64,000 nucleotides of DNA from Wocania ichthyoenteri Th78 (GCF_000789235.1 NZ_KN525716.1:1022071-1086070); one strand, 5' to 3'; shown: positions 17,443 to 26,667, counted from the stretch's first letter. Numbers and translations are program-made. The notes: generated from the letters alone by a model not told the origin.

Positions 17443-18696
17443 TTATCTATTTTTTAAAATTTCTTTTTGAAGCATTTCGAATGCTTTATTTACCGCTTTA
17501 TTTATCACTTTTACACGATGGTTTCCCATATTAAACTTTTCTGAAAACACATGGTTTTTTGTAGCTATGGCGATAAAAACAGTTCCAACCTCAGCATCAG
17601 CATCACCTTTTTCTGGACCAGCATTCCCTGTGGTTGCTATAGCATAATCTGAATTAAATAATTGCAATGCATTTTTTGCCATAACCTCGACAACTTGAGC
17701 ACTTACAACAGAATATACATCAATAATAGTTTTAGAAACCCCTAAGACATCAATCTTAGACTGGGTTGCATAAGTTACTAATCCTCCTTTAAAGTATGCA
17801 GATACTCCTGCATTTGCGGTAATGTGTTCTGCAATTTTTCCGCCTGTACAACTTTCGGCTACTGCAAGTGTTTTACCTAATTTAACTAATTGCTTTCCTA
17901 GAACCACTTCAATAGATGATTCTTCGTCTTCAAAACCATAAAACTCATCTTTAATTAATGGTAATAATTGATCTATTTGTTGCTGTACCTCATCTTTAAT
18001 TTGTTGTTCATTAAATCCTTTTGCCGTTAATAGTAACCTAACCTTTCCTAAGTTTGGTAAATAGGCGAGTTTAATGTGTTTTGGCAAGGCATCTTCCCAA
18101 GTTTCTATTCTTGCGGCAAGCGAGCTTTCACCAACACCATAAACCAACAATGTTTTATGTAATATAAACGGGCAATTAAATGTGTCTTTTAATTTTGGAA
18201 TAACCTCATTTTCCATTAAAGCTTTCATCTCAAAAGGTACACCTGGAAGTGATATAAAAACTTTGCCTTTAGCGGCAATCCACATACCAGGAGCACTACC
18301 TAATTTATTCATTAAAACTGTTGCTTTTGATGGCACTAAAGCTTGGTCTTTATTTACTTGTGCTAGTGGTTGTTTAATATATTGCTCCCATAAATGCTCA
18401 ATATTTTTTAAAACTGAAGCATCACGTACTAATGTATCATCAAAATATTCTGCAATGGTTTTTTTGGTAATATCGTCTTTTGTTGGCCCTAATCCACCTG
18501 TTAAAATAATAATGTCTGCATTTTCTTTGGCTTCTTTTAACGCTTTAAGTATATGGGATTTATCATCTTGAATTGAAGTAATTTGATAAACTGAAACGCC
18601 TATTTTATTGAGTGCTTTAGCTATAAAAACCGAATTGGTATCTGTAACTTGCCCGATAAGCAACTCATCACCAATGGTAATTATTTCAGCCTGCAT
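17443..18696 (-). CDS. cinA: CinA family nicotinamide-nucleotide amidohydrolase
   Basis: Two-domain CinA of 417 residues. The N-terminal MoCF-type domain (ITIGDELLIGQVTDTNS; ILTGGLGPTKDD) has ADP-ribose pyrophosphatase activity in studied members. The C-terminal domain (LAVAESCTGGKIAEHIT; ATTGNAGPEKG) is the PncC-type NMN deamidase that recycles NAD breakdown products. The start codon overlaps the stop codon of the upstream Hpt gene by one base (TAATG), so the two are translationally coupled. Confidence 0.93.
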   Translation of the reverse strand: MQAEIITIGDELLIGQVTDTNSVFIAKALNKIGVSVYQITSIQDDKSHILKALKEAKENADIIILTGGLGPTKDDITKKTIAEYFDDTLVRDASVLKNIEHLWEQYIKQPLAQVNKDQALVPSKATVLMNKLGSAPGMWIAAKGKVFISLPGVPFEMKALMENEVIPKLKDTFNCPFILHKTLLVYGVGESSLAARIETWEDALPKHIKLAYLPNLGKVRLLLTAKGFNEQQIKDEVQQQIDQLLPLIKDEFYGFEDEESSIEVVLGKQLVKLGKTLAVAESCTGGKIAEHITANAGVSAYFKGGLVTYATQSKIDVLGVSKTIIDVYSVVSAQVVEVMAKNALQLFNSDYAIATTGNAGPEKGDADAEVGTVFIAIATKNHVFSEKFNMGNHRVKVINKAVNKAFEMLQKEILKNR

Positions 18697-19037
18697 TATA
18701 AATTAAAATCGGATTTTATTTCTACCAATGCATTGTCAACAGCTGTAATAACAATATTTAGCTTATCGGTAATATCTAAATCTGTTTTAGTAAATTTCCC
18801 CCAATCTTGAACTTCTATTAAATCTTCAAGAATACCAAGTTCAAACAAATCTACTGTGGGTTTCATTTTATGAGCCGCTTGATATGCTTCTTGATAATCT
18901 TTTTCAGCTACTGCTTTCTTTAGTCGTTCTGCATCAACTGAAACTTCTTCTAAAAAAGTCTCTGCCAAGGTTGCAACAAAATCTTCGTCGTTGTCAGCTA
19001 ATTCGCGTACTCTAAATAATTTGTAATGTTGTTCCAT
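18696..19037 (-). CDS. Stand-alone Hpt-domain phosphotransfer protein
   Basis: Small helical protein of 113 residues with an Hpt phosphotransfer motif: H56 in AYQAAHKMKPTVDLFEL, the usual AH.LK/M. environment. Such proteins relay phosphate between hybrid kinases and response regulators. No kinase or regulator is next to it; a hybrid kinase is 20 kb away (38429). It starts directly after the FAH-family stop codon (TAAATG) and its stop overlaps the cinA start, so it is the middle gene of a tight operon. Confidence 0.8.
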   Translation of the reverse strand: MEQHYKLFRVRELADNDEDFVATLAETFLEEVSVDAERLKKAVAEKDYQEAYQAAHKMKPTVDLFELGILEDLIEVQDWGKFTKTDLDITDKLNIVITAVDNALVEIKSDFNL

Positions 19038-19649
19038 TTATTTTACTGTAATTGAAAACATTTCTTTGTCTTCTATAAATCCTTTTAATTTATCGTTAGC
19101 AATAACTTTGCCAACTCCTGCTGGCGTGCCTGTAAATATAATATCTCCAATCTTTAAAGTAAAATATTTTGAGACATATTCTATTATTTCATCAATTTTC
19201 CATAACATGTGGCTTGTATTTCCTTGCTGAACTATGGTGTCATTTTTTTGTAACGAAAATTTTATATCATCAACATTTCTAATAACATCAACCGAAAGCC
19301 AGTTCCCTACAACAGCAGCACCATCAAATGCTTTTGCTTTTTCCCAAGGCAACCCTTTGGCTTTTAACTGACTTTGTAAATCACGTGCTGTAAAATCAAT
19401 ACCCAACCCAATTTCTTTATAATACTTATGCGCAAATTTTTTATCAATATGTTTCCCTACCCTATTTATTTTAACCAAAATTTCAACTTCGTGATGCACA
19501 TCATCTGAAAAATCTGGAATAAAAAAAGGCTGTTTTTTAAGAAGAATTGCTGTATCTGGTTTTATAAAAACGACTGGATCTGTTGGTTTTTCGTTTTCTA
19601 ATTCTTTAATATGTTCAGTATAATTTCTTCCGATGCAAATTAACTTCAT
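19038..19649 (-). CDS. Fumarylacetoacetate hydrolase family protein
   Basis: Protein of 203 residues, the single-domain FAH size. It starts MKLICIGRNYTEHIKEL, with KPDTAILL and the metal-ligand segment HHEVEILVKI (Glu ligands), then GIDFTARDLQ, KAFDGAAVVG and IIFTGTPAGVGKV. Studied members are acylpyruvate hydrolases or oxaloacetate decarboxylases (FAHD1/YcgM type). First gene of the FAH-Hpt-cinA operon. Confidence 0.88.
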   Translation of the reverse strand: MKLICIGRNYTEHIKELENEKPTDPVVFIKPDTAILLKKQPFFIPDFSDDVHHEVEILVKINRVGKHIDKKFAHKYYKEIGLGIDFTARDLQSQLKAKGLPWEKAKAFDGAAVVGNWLSVDVIRNVDDIKFSLQKNDTIVQQGNTSHMLWKIDEIIEYVSKYFTLKIGDIIFTGTPAGVGKVIANDKLKGFIEDKEMFSITVK

Positions 19650-19664
19650 AACTTTTTATTAAGT

Positions 19665-19691
19665 GAGATTCCTGTCTTCGCAGGAATGACA
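19665..19691. repeat. GATTCCTG...CAGGAATGAC palindrome (copy 2)
   Basis: GAGATTCCTG-TCTTCG-CAGGAATGACA, a hairpin between the exonuclease gene and the FAH gene. Same family as 12512-12537. Confidence 0.65.
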
Positions 19692-19694
19692 AGA

Positions 19695-20471
19695 TTACCC
19701 TAATTTATTATTAAAGCTTTTTAATTTTATGGCAGTTAGCACTTTTTTGGTGTACAACGGAAAATCAGCATTAAGCAACCAACCAAAATATCCGGGTTCT
19801 TTCTCTAAAACATCTGTTACCAATTTGCCTTTGTGTTTTCCGAAAGAAAAACATTCAATACCTTCTTTATTATAGGTTATAAATCCTGCAAAATCTGCAA
19901 ACTTTTTTCGTGAGCTAAATTCAGCTAAAAATTTGGTGTCGTTTTCAAGGTCTTCGTATTTAGCAATTTGAGCTTTTAAAACCTCGTATGTCGCATTCGT
20001 ATCTGCCTCGGCACTATGTGCGCCGTCTAAATTTTTATCGCAATAAAACTTATAAGCGGCACTTAATGTGCGTTGTTCCATTTTATGGAATATGGTTTGA
20101 ATATCAATTGATAGGCAGTTTTTCATATCAAAATCTACCTCAGCACGTAGCATTTCTTCGGCTAAAAGCGGAATATCAAATCGGTTTGAATTAAAGCCTC
20201 CTAAATCAGAATCTTTAATGAGGTTATAAATCTCTTTTGCAAGCTCTTTAAACGTTGGTTTATCGGCAACATCAGCATCAGAAATACCATGAATCTCTGT
20301 AACTTCCTTTGGAATTGGCATTTCTGGATTTACCAACCACGTTTTACTTTCTTCTTTTCCGCTAGGGTACACTTTTAGTATCGAAATCTCAACAATACGG
20401 TCTTTGGTAATATTTATTCCTGTGGTTTCTAAATCGAAAAAACAGATGGGTTTTGTTAGATTTAATTGCAT
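19695..20471 (-). CDS. DEDDh 3'-5' exonuclease (DnaQ-like)
   Basis: Exonuclease of 258 residues with the DEDDh site: D and E in FFDLETTGI (13-21), D in FNSNRFDIPLL, and H/D in GAHSAEADTNATYEV. The C-terminal segment (FGKHKGKLVTDVLEKEPGYF) is the small domain seen in many Bacteroidota DnaQ-like and exodeoxyribonuclease X-like proteins. It could act in DNA repair or as a polymerase III epsilon-like proofreading nuclease; sequence does not decide. Confidence 0.85.
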   Translation of the reverse strand: MQLNLTKPICFFDLETTGINITKDRIVEISILKVYPSGKEESKTWLVNPEMPIPKEVTEIHGISDADVADKPTFKELAKEIYNLIKDSDLGGFNSNRFDIPLLAEEMLRAEVDFDMKNCLSIDIQTIFHKMEQRTLSAAYKFYCDKNLDGAHSAEADTNATYEVLKAQIAKYEDLENDTKFLAEFSSRKKFADFAGFITYNKEGIECFSFGKHKGKLVTDVLEKEPGYFGWLLNADFPLYTKKVLTAIKLKSFNNKLG

Positions 20472-20514
20472 TAGCTATTTTTATTAAGCGTAAAGGTACT
20501 AAATTACTAAAGTG

Positions 20515-20550
20515 TAAAAAACAAAAAACCAACCGTTTTAATGGTTGGCT
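20515..20550 (-). terminator. Terminator after the E2 acyltransferase gene
   Basis: Minus strand: GCCAACC, AT-rich loop, GGTTGG, then TTTTTTGTTTTTT. It lies 50 bp after the E2 stop codon. Confidence 0.8.
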
Positions 20551-20599
20551 TTTATACTGTACTATTATATTGAGGTTCTTTGCTGCGCTCTGAATATCA

Positions 20600-21919
20600 C
20601 TAAATTTCTCTATTACTATCCCAAGCTTCTAAATAATCCGCAACAGCTTTTACAAACTGTCCACCAAGTGCACCATTTACTACACGATGGTCGTAAGAAT
20701 GCGACAAAAACATTTTATAACGAATACCAATAAAATCGCCTTCTGGCGTTTCAATAACTGCGGGCACTTTTCGTATAGCTCCTAAAGCTAAAATACCAAC
20801 TTGTGGCTGATTAATAATTGGAGTTCCCATAATACTACCAAAGGTCCCCACATTAGTAACGGTATAAGTTCCTCCTTGAATATCGTCTGGTTTTAATTGG
20901 TTCAATCTAGCTCTGTTTGCTAAATCGTTAACCTGTTTGGTCATGCCTACTAAATTAAGTTGGTCTGCATTTTTAATAACTGGTACAATTAAATTACCAT
21001 CGCCAAGAGCAGCAGCCATACCAAGGTTAATGTTTTTCTTTTTTATAATTTTATCTCCTTGAATAGAAATATTCATCATTGGAAAATCACGCAATGCTTT
21101 AGCAATGGCTTCCATAAAGATTGGCGTAAAGGTTAAATTTTCGCCTTCGCGCTTCATAAATCCATCTTTAACTTTCTTTCTCCAATTCCAAATTTTAGTT
21201 ACATCGGCTTCAATAAAACTTTGAACGTGTGCCGAGGTTTGCGTAGATTCCACCATGTGATGAGCAATAAGTTTGCCCATTCTAGTCATTTCAATAATTT
21301 CATCTTCACCACTTGCAACAACCGATGTTGGTGCAGTTTTTTGCTGGGTCTCAGCTTTTGTGATAGGTTTTTTAGTTTCAGAAATTGATGCTACTTCTTT
21401 TTTAGTAGAACCTCTATTGTCTATATAATTTAAAACATCGTTTTTAGTTACACGTCCGTTTTTACCTGAACCAATAATCGCATCCAATTCATTTTGAGAA
21501 ATACCCTCTTGCTTTGCTATGTTTTTAACTAGCGGCGAATAAAAACGATCTTCTTTTGAGCTAACTGGAGCAACAGTTTCTTTTGCAACCACTATTGTTT
21601 GTTCTACTTGTTCAACTGCTACTTCTTGTTTTTCGACTTCAGCAGTGGTAGATTGAATATTATCGATAGAATTTTCTCCTTCAGTTTCAATAATAGCAAT
21701 GGTTTGTCCAACCTGAACAATATCATCTACATTAAAAAGCTTTTCAATTAAAATACCATCAACTTCACTTGGCACTTCACTATCTACTTTATCTGTAGCA
21801 ATTTCTAAAACCGCTTCATCTAACTCGATAGTATCGCCAACCTCTTTTAACCAAGAAGTTATCGTTGCTTCAGCAACACTTTCTCCCATTTTTGGTAACT
21901 TAAGTTCAAACTTTGCCAT
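20600..21919 (-). CDS. Dihydrolipoamide acyltransferase (E2) of a 2-oxoacid dehydrogenase
   Basis: E2 component of 439 residues, probably of a branched-chain or pyruvate-type 2-oxoacid dehydrogenase. It has an N-terminal lipoyl domain with the lipoylated K44 (EIATDKVDSEVPSE), a linker rich in Val, Glu and Gln, an E1/E3-binding domain (RFYSPLVKNIAKQEGI ... GRVTKNDVL, about 127-170), and the C-terminal catalytic domain. The active-site motif reads HSYDHRVVNGALGG, with Asn where the usual HxxxDG has Asp. E1 and E3 genes are not adjacent. A strong terminator follows. Confidence 0.9.
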   Translation of the reverse strand: MAKFELKLPKMGESVAEATITSWLKEVGDTIELDEAVLEIATDKVDSEVPSEVDGILIEKLFNVDDIVQVGQTIAIIETEGENSIDNIQSTTAEVEKQEVAVEQVEQTIVVAKETVAPVSSKEDRFYSPLVKNIAKQEGISQNELDAIIGSGKNGRVTKNDVLNYIDNRGSTKKEVASISETKKPITKAETQQKTAPTSVVASGEDEIIEMTRMGKLIAHHMVESTQTSAHVQSFIEADVTKIWNWRKKVKDGFMKREGENLTFTPIFMEAIAKALRDFPMMNISIQGDKIIKKKNINLGMAAALGDGNLIVPVIKNADQLNLVGMTKQVNDLANRARLNQLKPDDIQGGTYTVTNVGTFGSIMGTPIINQPQVGILALGAIRKVPAVIETPEGDFIGIRYKMFLSHSYDHRVVNGALGGQFVKAVADYLEAWDSNREI

Positions 21920-21955
21920 ATCTATAATGTAATCCTTAATTTTTAATTTCAGTTT

Positions 21956-21963
21956 GCAAAATT
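21956..21963 (-). promoter_or_regulatory. -7 promoter box TAATTTTG before the E2 gene
   Basis: Minus-strand TAATTTTG 36 nt before the start codon fits the -7 consensus; no clear -33 TTG. Confidence 0.45.
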
Positions 21964-22005
21964 AATAAAAAAACATTGATTTTTTTAAACTATTTGCAAT
22001 AAAAA

Positions 22006-23106
22006 CTATTCTAAAACCACAACCTCTCCTCTGCTTATCGCATCGTCGCTCCCAAGTATAAAATTAGAATTTTCTGGTAATATTTTATAGGTTACATGTT
22101 TATTTTTCACACCATCTCCAACCATCTCAATAATTCTTTTATAGCCCAACCCTTTAGCATCAAAAATAACTTCAGTGTGCTCTTGAATATTTTTTAAATC
22201 TGATTTTAAAGTAACCTCGTTCTCCAAAGCAAATTTAAGCTTTTCATTAATTTGATTTGCAATTAAAACATATTTTTCAATAGTTTTAGTTTTTTTAACC
22301 GGTGTTTTTCTAAACACATAAACTAACCTTATACCAATCCAAACTAGCATATCAAAAAAAATATTTTTCTTAAAATGCTTTTTATAAAAAATCTGCATAG
22401 CGCCATAAAAACGACGTGCATAATATTTATCTCTTAATGTGCTTTCTCCTTTAAAATGAATGATTGTTGTATCACTGAAATAGTAATTATTATAACCTGA
22501 TTTTAAAACTTTATATGATAAATCAATGTCTTCGCCATACATAAAATAATCTTCATCAAAACCGCCTACTTCATTATAAAGATCTCGTTTCATAAACATA
22601 AAAGCTCCAACTAACACATCTACTTTTCCACTTTCATTTTCATTCAAATGATTCGCATAATAGTCTTTAGAACTGCCTATTGATTTTTTAAAAGCAGCCC
22701 CTATATAAGGAACGTTTCGTTTACTTTCTGGTAAAAACTCTCCAACTCCATTTATTAATTTGCACCCTATAACCCCCAATTTTTCTTTATTTTGTGCAAA
22801 GCTTAAAAGTTTAGTGAAAGTGTCTTCGGCAACAACAGTATCTGGATTTAGTATACAAACATACTCACCTTTTGCTTGTGAAACACCTATATTATTGCCT
22901 TTTGAAAAGCCAAAATTTTCTTTATTTTTTATGAGTTTAATATTAGGGAATAATGTTTTTACCATATTGCAACTATCGTCTTCAGAATAATTATCGATTA
23001 CAATAATTTCTGCATCAATATTTAAAACAGCTGCTTGTACACTTTTTAAACAGAGTTCTAAAAAGTAACGAACGTTATAATTTAGTATGACTATTGATAA
23101 TTTCAA
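22006..23106 (-). CDS. GT2-family glycosyltransferase
   Basis: GT-A-fold glycosyltransferase of 366 residues. It starts MKLSIVILNYNVRYFLELCL; IIVIDNYSEDDSC and NKENFGFSKGNNIGVSQAKG form the nucleotide-sugar pocket, and ILNPDTVV supplies the acidic pair. FDEDYFMYGEDIDLSYKVLKSG is the usual rhamnosyltransferase-like ED motif. A membrane-associating hydrophobic helix lies near 245-262. It probably builds surface polysaccharide; donor and acceptor are unknown. Second of two GT genes downstream of recR. Confidence 0.9.
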   Translation of the reverse strand: MKLSIVILNYNVRYFLELCLKSVQAAVLNIDAEIIVIDNYSEDDSCNMVKTLFPNIKLIKNKENFGFSKGNNIGVSQAKGEYVCILNPDTVVAEDTFTKLLSFAQNKEKLGVIGCKLINGVGEFLPESKRNVPYIGAAFKKSIGSSKDYYANHLNENESGKVDVLVGAFMFMKRDLYNEVGGFDEDYFMYGEDIDLSYKVLKSGYNNYYFSDTTIIHFKGESTLRDKYYARRFYGAMQIFYKKHFKKNIFFDMLVWIGIRLVYVFRKTPVKKTKTIEKYVLIANQINEKLKFALENEVTLKSDLKNIQEHTEVIFDAKGLGYKRIIEMVGDGVKNKHVTYKILPENSNFILGSDDAISRGEVVVLE

Positions 23107-23186
23107 ATTAATCTCATCTATTTAACTTTGCCCTTAAGCTTATGACTTCTAATTTATATGTAAAGAACCTTTACAAATTATATACT

Positions 23187-24116
23187 CTAAAATAACTTAA
23201 TTGTTACAAAAAAACGACTACTCTTTCTATTATTCATCTTTAAAGTTAAAAACCCTAGTTTATAAAAATCAAACATATAAATATTAACAAATCCAATAGA
23301 TAATAAATATTTAATTAGAGGCTTAAAAATTAAAAATATTCCTAAAATTATTTTTCTGATTTTATATAGCTTAAAATAGACTCTTAAAAGCACTACATCT
23401 TCTATAAAACTTTTATCATAATTTACATATTCAAGTATATCAACTAAATTACTAATAGCCTTTTCGGTATTATTAATATAATCAATATTATTGTCTAAAC
23501 TGCCATTTAAAACTGGGTTGTTAGTATGATTTATTACAATGCTATTTTTTTTTAATTCAAATCCAAATAAAGTATCTTCATGACCATAATCAACAAGTCT
23601 TTCATCAAATGGAGTTTCTTCAAATATAGCCTTGTTAATTAAAAAATTATTGGTCATAAAAGATTTATTTTTACTTTGTTTTCTTATTAACCAGTTTTTA
23701 TTTTCTCTTTTCAAACCACAAAGCCATCGAAGTCTCTTATTTCTTTTTGGTTTTACTTTTTTGTAAATGCTACCGCCATAAATTATACTGTATCGTCTTT
23801 CTTTTATTTCTTTAATATAATTTAACAAAAAATGATTTGAAATAATGATAGAATCACAGTCTAAAAAAAGCATGTTTTCAAACTTGGCATATTTAATAAA
23901 TCTATTTCTTATAGCTGCTCTTCCAACATTTTTATCTAATTCAATATACACTTGATTTGCGCATACACTTTTATTTAATTCTTTAATTGAATTTTTAGAA
24001 CAATCATCTATAAGAATTATTTCGGATGGCACTTTTAGAAGCAAAGCCTGTCTAGATAGCTCATTTACAAGTTTTGTGACTTTACAATTATAAATAGGAA
24101 TACAAATTGAAATCAT
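23187..24116 (-). CDS. GT2-family glycosyltransferase, very AT-rich
   Basis: Glycosyltransferase of 309 residues: MISICIPIYNCKVTKLVNEL, then SEIILIDDCSKNS, NVGRAAIRNRFIKYA and MLFLDCDSIII (acidic pair of the GT-A site), with FDERLVDYGHEDTLFGFEL as the C-terminal catalytic motif. The last ~80 residues are hydrophobic and basic (LGIFLIFKPLIKYLLSIGF), suggesting membrane association. Codons are noticeably richer in A/T than in neighbouring genes, with many AAA, AAT and ATA, which may reflect a later gain. It starts 9 bp after the recR stop codon. Confidence 0.85.
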   Translation of the reverse strand: MISICIPIYNCKVTKLVNELSRQALLLKVPSEIILIDDCSKNSIKELNKSVCANQVYIELDKNVGRAAIRNRFIKYAKFENMLFLDCDSIIISNHFLLNYIKEIKERRYSIIYGGSIYKKVKPKRNKRLRWLCGLKRENKNWLIRKQSKNKSFMTNNFLINKAIFEETPFDERLVDYGHEDTLFGFELKKNSIVINHTNNPVLNGSLDNNIDYINNTEKAISNLVDILEYVNYDKSFIEDVVLLRVYFKLYKIRKIILGIFLIFKPLIKYLLSIGFVNIYMFDFYKLGFLTLKMNNRKSSRFFVTIKLF

Positions 24117-24125
24117 TAATCAATA

Positions 24126-24743
24126 TTATAATTTTAAAGAAGTTTCAAACGGAATTCTATTCACAATACTTCTTCCTAAGGTAATCTCATCAGCATATTC
24201 TAATTCATCTCCAACCGAAATTCCACGCGCAATAGTTGATGTAATGACCTTATAATCTTGAATTTGCTTATATATATAAAAGTTGGTGGTATCGCCTTCC
24301 ATTGTAGAGCTTAATGCGAAAATTAACTCCTTTACAATCCCTTGCTTTACTTTAGTTACTAGTGTTTCAATATTCAAATCGTGAGGACCAATACCATCCA
24401 TTGGCGATATTTTTCCGCCTAAAACATGATACAATCCTTTAAAAGAGCTTGTATTTTCAATTGCCATAACATCTCTAACATCTTCAACGACACAAATAAT
24501 AGTTTCATTTCTATTTGGATTAGCACATATTTCGCAAAGATTTATATCGCTAATATTATGGCAAGATTTACAAAATTTCACATTGCCTCGCATATTTTGT
24601 AAAGCCTCAGAAAGCATAGTGGTTTGTTCTTTAGGCTGCCTTAACATATGCAACACTAAACGCAATGCTGTACGCTTACCAATTCCTGGTAATTGAGACA
24701 TTTCGTTAACAGCACGTTCTAGTAATTTTGAAGAAAACTCCAT
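24126..24743 (-). CDS. recR: Recombination protein RecR
   Basis: RecR (205 residues) acts with RecO/RecF to load RecA at gaps. Helix-hairpin-helix [18 protein letters not shown]4 zinc finger [16 protein letters not shown], and Toprim domain ([14 protein letters not shown], then [16 protein letters not shown]) are all present. First gene of the leftward run with the two glycosyltransferases; divergent from the symporter. Confidence 0.97.
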   Translation of the reverse strand: MEFSSKLLERAVNEMSQLPGIGKRTALRLVLHMLRQPKEQTTMLSEALQNMRGNVKFCKSCHNISDINLCEICANPNRNETIICVVEDVRDVMAIENTSSFKGLYHVLGGKISPMDGIGPHDLNIETLVTKVKQGIVKELIFALSSTMEGDTTNFYIYKQIQDYKVITSTIARGISVGDELEYADEITLGRSIVNRIPFETSLKL

Positions 24744-24873
24744 GGCTGCGAATTTACTATTTAGACCTGAATTTCACTAATTTTAAATATAAGACTTTTA
24801 ACTATTGTGTACTACTATTTGGAAATTGAAATTTAATATTTGTACTTTGAAAACTTAAAAAATTGCTTTTTAT

Positions 24874-26334
24874 ATGACAGCCACACAAATACTACTACTC
24901 ATTGCCGCCTATTTTGGCTTACTTATTCTAATATCTTATTTAACTGGAAAAGACGATAGTAACGACGTTTTTTTCAAAGCCAAAAAGCAATCGCCTTGGT
25001 ATTTAGTCGCTTTTGGAATGATTGGTGCTTCCCTTTCAGGTGTTACTTTCATATCGGTTCCAGGAATGATTGGCGGTCAACAATTTGCCTACATGCAAGG
25101 CGTTTTTGGTTTTTTTGTGGGTTATTTATTTATTATATTAATATTGCTTCCGCTGTATTACAAACTCAACGTCACTTCAATTTATCAATATTTAGAGCAG
25201 CGTTTTGGCATAGTAAGTTATAAAACTGGTGCTTTTTTCTTCTTACTTTCTAGAGTAACTGGTGCATCATTTAGATTGTATTTAGTGGCTTTATCTATGC
25301 AATATATTGTTTTTGAAAAACTTGGTGTTCCGTTTTGGTTAACTGTTGTTATTTCAATTTTACTAATCTGGTTGTATACCAAAAGAGGAGGTATTAAGAC
25401 TATTATCTGGACCGACACTTTACAAACCTTAGCGATGTTAGTTTCTGTGGGAGTTGGTATTTATCTAATAAATCAGAAATTAGATTTCACAGTAATTAGT
25501 ATGTTAAAATCTGAATCGTTTTCGGCAAAAAGTCAAATTTTCTTTTTTGATGACCCTAATGCTACAACTTATTTCTGGAAATACTTTATTGGAGGTATAT
25601 TTATAGCCATTGCCATGACTGGTTTAGACCAAGATATGATGCAAAAAAACTTGACTTGTAAAAACAAAAAAGACGCTCAAAAAAATATGTTTACCATGGC
25701 TACTTTAGTTATTGTAGTAAATTTTGCGTTTTTGTCTCTTGGTGCTTTACTGTTTATTTATGCCGATAAATTTAACTTGCAAATACCTGTTGTAAATGAG
25801 ATAATAAGAACTGATTTATTATTCCCAGAAATTGCCATGAATCAAGGTTTAGGTAATACCTTATCTATAACATTTCTTATAGGTTTAATTGCAGCTGCTT
25901 ATAGTAGTGCAGATAGTGCGTTAACATCATTAACCACATCGTTTTCAGTAGACTTTTTAAACATTGAGAAAAAACCAGAAGCAGAGCAAAAACCCTTGCG
26001 CAAAAAAGTACATATAGGAGTTTCTTTATTGCTAATACTTGTAGTTATTATATTCAATAACCTAGAAGGTAATGTGGTAAGTAATTTATTCAAATTTGCA
26101 ACGTACACTTATGGTCCGCTATTGGGTTTATTCGCCTTTGGTATTTTAAGTAAGCGTCAAATAAAAGACAGCTATGCGTGGATTGTTGCACTACTATCTA
26201 TTATACTAAGCTTTGTAATAACATCTTTACCAGAAAGTGTTATAGGTGCATATAAGTTTCATTGGGAAATATTACCACTAAATGGCATTATTACCTATTT
26301 AGGTTTAATATTGATTAGTAGAAAGCAAAACTAA
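24874..26334 (+). CDS. Sodium:solute symporter family transporter
   Basis: Inner-membrane transporter of 486 residues in the SSS family, with about 13 hydrophobic segments. The first helices carry the family pattern FGMIGASLSGVTFISVPGM. SRVTGASFRLYL, RGGIKTIIWTDTLQ and YSSADSALTSLTTSF, with Ser/Thr likely near the sodium site, are also typical. The substrate is unknown. Its last 30 bp overlap the 3' end of the convergent CoA-binding gene. Confidence 0.9.
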   Translation: MTATQILLLIAAYFGLLILISYLTGKDDSNDVFFKAKKQSPWYLVAFGMIGASLSGVTFISVPGMIGGQQFAYMQGVFGFFVGYLFIILILLPLYYKLNVTSIYQYLEQRFGIVSYKTGAFFFLLSRVTGASFRLYLVALSMQYIVFEKLGVPFWLTVVISILLIWLYTKRGGIKTIIWTDTLQTLAMLVSVGVGIYLINQKLDFTVISMLKSESFSAKSQIFFFDDPNATTYFWKYFIGGIFIAIAMTGLDQDMMQKNLTCKNKKDAQKNMFTMATLVIVVNFAFLSLGALLFIYADKFNLQIPVVNEIIRTDLLFPEIAMNQGLGNTLSITFLIGLIAAAYSSADSALTSLTTSFSVDFLNIEKKPEAEQKPLRKKVHIGVSLLLILVVIIFNNLEGNVVSNLFKFATYTYGPLLGLFAFGILSKRQIKDSYAWIVALLSIILSFVITSLPESVIGAYKFHWEILPLNGIITYLGLILISRKQN

Positions 26335-26667
26335 AGAGCAGGCCACTTCAAACTCAATATTATTCTCTTTTAATATTTGATAAAATTCTGGGTTTTCAGT
26401 TCCTGGATTAAAAATAACACGATTAGGTTTTAAAGACACGATATAATCATAATACGCTACTTGCCGTTTAGGGTTTAAATATAAAGTTACTGTGTCTATA
26501 TTTTTATATTGTTTTAATTCTGTGTCTATATACACACCTGCAACTTCTCCATTTTTTAGTCCAAAAGCTACAACTTCATAACCATTATTTACAAGTTTTT
26601 GAATTACAAAATTTGAATACCTATTTGGTTTTAATGAGACACCAAGCACTAATGTTTTTTTATTCAT
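26305..26667 (-). CDS. CoA-binding domain protein
   Basis: Small Rossmann-like protein of 120 residues: KTLVLGVSLKPNRYSNFVIQ, a glycine-rich nucleotide loop, then YEVVAFGLKNG and YDYIVSLKPNRVIFNPGTEN. This fits the single-domain CoA-binding family (YccU-like, size 120-140). No catalytic function is known. It overlaps the convergent symporter gene by 30 bp. Confidence 0.85.
   Translation of the reverse strand: MNKKTLVLGVSLKPNRYSNFVIQKLVNNGYEVVAFGLKNGEVAGVYIDTELKQYKNIDTVTLYLNPKRQVAYYDYIVSLKPNRVIFNPGTENPEFYQILKENNIEFEVACSLVLLSTNQY

Noticed and set aside
18182-18571. 129-codon plus-strand frame opposite cinA
   Set aside because: Antisense shadow; no start signal or conserved motif.
22006-24116. 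A polysaccharide-biosynthesis or phage-defence island at the two glycosyltransferases
   Set aside because: Only two GT genes are present, with housekeeping genes on both sides; no flippase, polymerase or defence genes.
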